This document shows, in pieces, positions 35,288 through 37,277 of a DNA stretch of 37,277 nucleotides (position 1 is its first letter; every line of letters starts with the position of its first letter). Under the pieces are notes generated by a model that was not told the origin of the DNA, ran no database searches, and worked only from the letters and a program-made list of their open reading frames with translations. The stretch comes from Novosphingobium sp. AP12 (GTDB lineage Bacteria; Pseudomonadota; Alphaproteobacteria; Sphingomonadales; Sphingomonadaceae), in the NCBI RefSeq assembly GCF_000281975.1, contig NZ_AKKE01000005.1:1-37277 (forward strand), given 5' to 3'. The translations under genes were made by a program, and so were the position numbers.

Positions 35288-35893
35288 TTAAACCGCATCG
35301 AAGCCCGCTTTCACGTCGACCAAGCTGCCATAGGCCTTGCGTAAATCCTTCTCGACGGTGCTGAGGCTTACTCCCAACTCTGCCGCGATTTCGCGCTGTT
35401 CAACACCTTCGAGCCGATATCGCCAAAACACATATTCTACTCTGGGTCCAAGCTCGCGGAGTCGCTGTGTCACGACATTGACTTGCTCCCGTGCTATTAG
35501 TTGGCGGTCAGCAAGGGCGGTGTTCTCGCTTTTATAAACGCTGGCCCAGTTCGTGTCGCGTTCCGAACGCCTCGCATGCTGCCGGTAGGTGTCTAGCAAC
35601 ATGCGGTCTGCCATGCGGAACAAATAATTAAGGGGGCTCGGCTCGACGTCGCGATGAATCGCCGATGCTTTAATCCACATTTCTTGCAAAAGGTCATCGG
35701 CTATGCTGTTGGCACCACGCGCGCACAGATATGCACGCAATCTAGCTCGATTGGCAAGCAGGACGCTTACGAGTTTACCGCCTCGCAGGCATTCGGTCTC
35801 GGTCACTGTTAATGCGGATCCACCAGGAAATTCACTGATGTGGGTAGCCGGAAAACGGGGCGTGGCAAGTCCCCCGGCGAGTCCCGAAAACAT
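35288..35893 (-). CDS. ECF (FecI-like) RNA polymerase sigma factor
   Basis: This protein of up to 201 residues has region 2 at SIADDLLQEMWIKAS followed by NYLFRMADRMLLDTYRQHAR, and region 4 at LRELGPRVEYVFWRYRLEGV with helix-turn-helix EIAAELGVSLSTVEKDLRKA. These are hallmarks of iron/TonB-type ECF sigma factors. With the FecR and receptor genes that follow, it completes a cell-surface-signalling operon. The first ~29 residues (GLAGGLATPRFPATHISEFP) look unlike the family. A GTG at 35806 giving VTETECLRGG is a plausible true start, although its ribosome site is poor. The operon promoter should lie in the 35894-36000 region but is not recognised. Confidence 0.9.
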   Translation of the reverse strand: MFSGLAGGLATPRFPATHISEFPGGSALTVTETECLRGGKLVSVLLANRARLRAYLCARGANSIADDLLQEMWIKASAIHRDVEPSPLNYLFRMADRMLLDTYRQHARRSERDTNWASVYKSENTALADRQLIAREQVNVVTQRLRELGPRVEYVFWRYRLEGVEQREIAAELGVSLSTVEKDLRKAYGSLVDVKAGFDAV

Positions 35894-36472
35894 CCGTCTT
35901 CGGTCGAGATTGAAAGACCAAAACGGGGGGCGTTCATCTTAAACCCGCTATACCGGGGCGCCTGCAGTCGATTATCCGACTCTAGCGTTGGTTTGGCTCT
36001 GGCGAGCCTGCCGCACGAGGTCCGATATTTTACTTCTTTTTACCAGGCGCCGACGGTTGATGCAAAAAAAATGCCCTTTTGCCGAGAGCGTCCTCGCAAC
36101 AGACGATCCTGCGCGATGAATTGCCACTGTTACGGAGATCGTGAAGCTCGAATGGCGGTCTGACCCGTAGAACGGAGGCGAGCGTCATCGGCCTCGATGG
36201 CTGTTCGCTTGGCGAACCAAGCTGGAGAAGCGATTTCGCCATTGGGCGAAAATCAGTTGTTCCTGTCTTCGCTAAGCGTGTTCGGCCCGCACATTATTAC
36301 AGCGGCAGACCGCTTCGGTTTCCGCCGCACCGGGCCAGCTTCGACGAGCCTCCGCATTTCATAGGGTTGTCCAATCAGTTGAAGCAGGAGATGGCAGCGG
36401 CGCGCCTGATGCCCTTTCAATCAATCCACGGCGGCGCCGCTATTATGCCGACCGAGATCTGCTTCTCGTCGA
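35894..36472. other. Intergenic region upstream of the sigma operon
   Basis: There is no secure gene. A 55-codon plus-strand frame (36197-36364, MAVRLANQAGEAISPLGENQ) is too short and unsupported to call. The region before the sigma gene must contain its promoter. Frames here are short and disrupted, as in decayed sequence. Confidence 0.3.
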
Positions 36473-36721
36473 TACGAGCTCAAGTCCGTCTTCTGTGGCT
36501 ATTGCTGCGCACCGGTACACAAGGCCGACGATGTGTTCGCGCGCAGTCCCTTCTTTAAGTCGGTGCGCGACGAGCCGCCCCCGGTCGCGGCCTGCGCAGC
36601 GTGCAATGTCGAGAGGTCGAAAATCGGACAATATTTCTCGACGACCTTGCTTTTGCCGCCCGCCAACCTTGTCTACGCATGTTTGAGCGGCAGGTGGCGC
36701 GGCGGTCTGCCTAAGAATTAA
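36473..36721 (+). pseudogene. Decayed HNH-like zinc-finger protein fragment
   Basis: One frame reads YELKSVFCGYCCAPVHKADD, then VFARSPFF and PPPVAACAACNVERSKIGQY, and ends at TAA 36719. The CxxC...CxxCN layout with an intervening acidic segment is that of HNH/treble-clef endonuclease-like proteins, where a DH pair normally follows the first CxxC. Here it reads DD, so the key His is missing. No start codon with a ribosome site is seen, and the upstream protein is not in frame. I read it as a degraded gene; the family call is tentative. Confidence 0.4.
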
Positions 36722-37277
36722 GGGCTCCACCACGAACCTGCCGAGGGGCACGTCGGCGCGAGATGGGGAGGCGGTAGCGAGCAAGCTCGTGCGGCGTTCC
36801 CGATGACCATGACCGACTTCCAAGCAAACTGCGCTATGCCGCCAAGGGGCTGACGCGCGCGCATTGAGGTCTCACGATCCTCCAGGATCATGCGGTGAGC
36901 AGCGTCCTCGTCACTGCCGGAGAGGACTCGGTCCTGCACAGTCCCTTCGTCAGCCGCGGTGCCGGCTACGGCGGCAGCAATATTGGCGATGGCCTCAAGC
37001 CGGCCAAGAAAGACCGAAGGTAATCAATGTGCCGGATAAGGCCGTCTGTGTAGTCTACGCAAACCCCGCATAGTCAGATTAGGAACGTGTGCTTCGCACT
37101 GGAAATAGGTTGGGAGATTGGTATTGAGGTTGATATTGATGGTGCGTTTCTTTACAAAACAGCACCATCGCCAACGATATTACCGCTCTCAAAGCCTGAT
37201 CAACACTATGTCATGTCGTCCCAAGCGACCCTGCCGCAGAGGGCGTTCATGCTGTGGTGATGGGGTGGACGCCCCCC
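36722..37277. other. Terminal region without recognisable genes
   Basis: Frames are short and interrupted. The only structure seen is an inverted repeat GATGGTGC/GCACCATC (37138-37145 and 37162-37169) with a 16-base AT-rich loop. It may be a terminator-like or regulatory hairpin of a gene beyond the window. Confidence 0.3.

Noticed and set aside
1..37277. tRNA, rRNA, riboswitch and CRISPR features
   Set aside because: I scanned for T-loop-like motifs and regular direct repeats and found none that fold or repeat convincingly; a tool search such as tRNAscan-SE would be decisive.

Overview
The window looks like part of a chromosome, or a large replicon, of an alphaproteobacterium, most likely a sphingomonad. 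This is inferred from the GC-rich coding sequence, an ECF sigma/FecR/TonB-receptor cassette, a LOV hybrid histidine kinase, and the general style of the proteins. No rRNA, tRNA or universal marker gene is present, so the assignment is not proven. Genes are sparse in places. The gaps carry dispersed repeats and broken transposase pieces, as expected for an accessory region.

Layout. (1) 1-911: a truncated IS66-type TnpA joined to unrelated sequence that holds copy 1 of a dispersed repeat. (2) 1098-8438, minus strand: a tight five-gene operon, read in transcription order as a carbohydrate-binding-like/gluconate-dehydrogenase-subunit-3-like fusion, a GMC oxidoreductase, two large cupin proteins and a GH13 enzyme with an N-terminal CBM48-like domain. 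Upstream on the same strand is a DyP-type peroxidase (8808-10259). (3) 10585-10872: a decayed IS3-family OrfB tail. (4) 11385-14809, plus strand: a putative exported protein translationally coupled to a 920-residue patatin-like phospholipase whose catalytic halves are separated by about eight membrane segments. (5) 14810-16292: repeat copy 2, a small sphingomonad-type ORF (copy 1 of a two-member family) and a small secreted protein on the minus strand. (6) 16761-19230: a ribbon-helix-helix regulator divergent from a two-gene operon. The operon encodes a putative Tat-exported protein and a degenerate nucleotidyltransferase-HEPN-transmembrane-STN fusion. A 21-bp inverted repeat covers the operon promoter. 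(7) 19341-24033: a DHA2-type MFS exporter and a LOV-PAS-GAF-histidine kinase-receiver protein. (8) 24117-25306: repeat copy 3 and the second, inverted copy of the small ORF. (9) 25307-35893: a 1781-residue autotransporter with a roughly 30-residue repeat, followed by a TIGR03032-family protein. Convergent to these is an ECF sigma-FecR-TonB receptor operon. (10) 35894-37277: mostly non-coding or decayed sequence with an HNH-like zinc-finger remnant.

How the genes may work together (inference). The minus-strand operon suggests oxidation and remodelling of an oligosaccharide or polyol. The upstream DyP peroxidase could use peroxide made by the GMC flavoenzyme. The sigma/FecR/receptor trio is a self-contained surface-signalling uptake system. 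The most unusual single protein is the NTase/HEPN-TM-STN fusion at 17722-19230. It resembles FecR in layout (cytoplasmic module, one membrane helix, periplasmic STN) but carries a module usually seen in nucleotidyltransferase/HEPN proteins.
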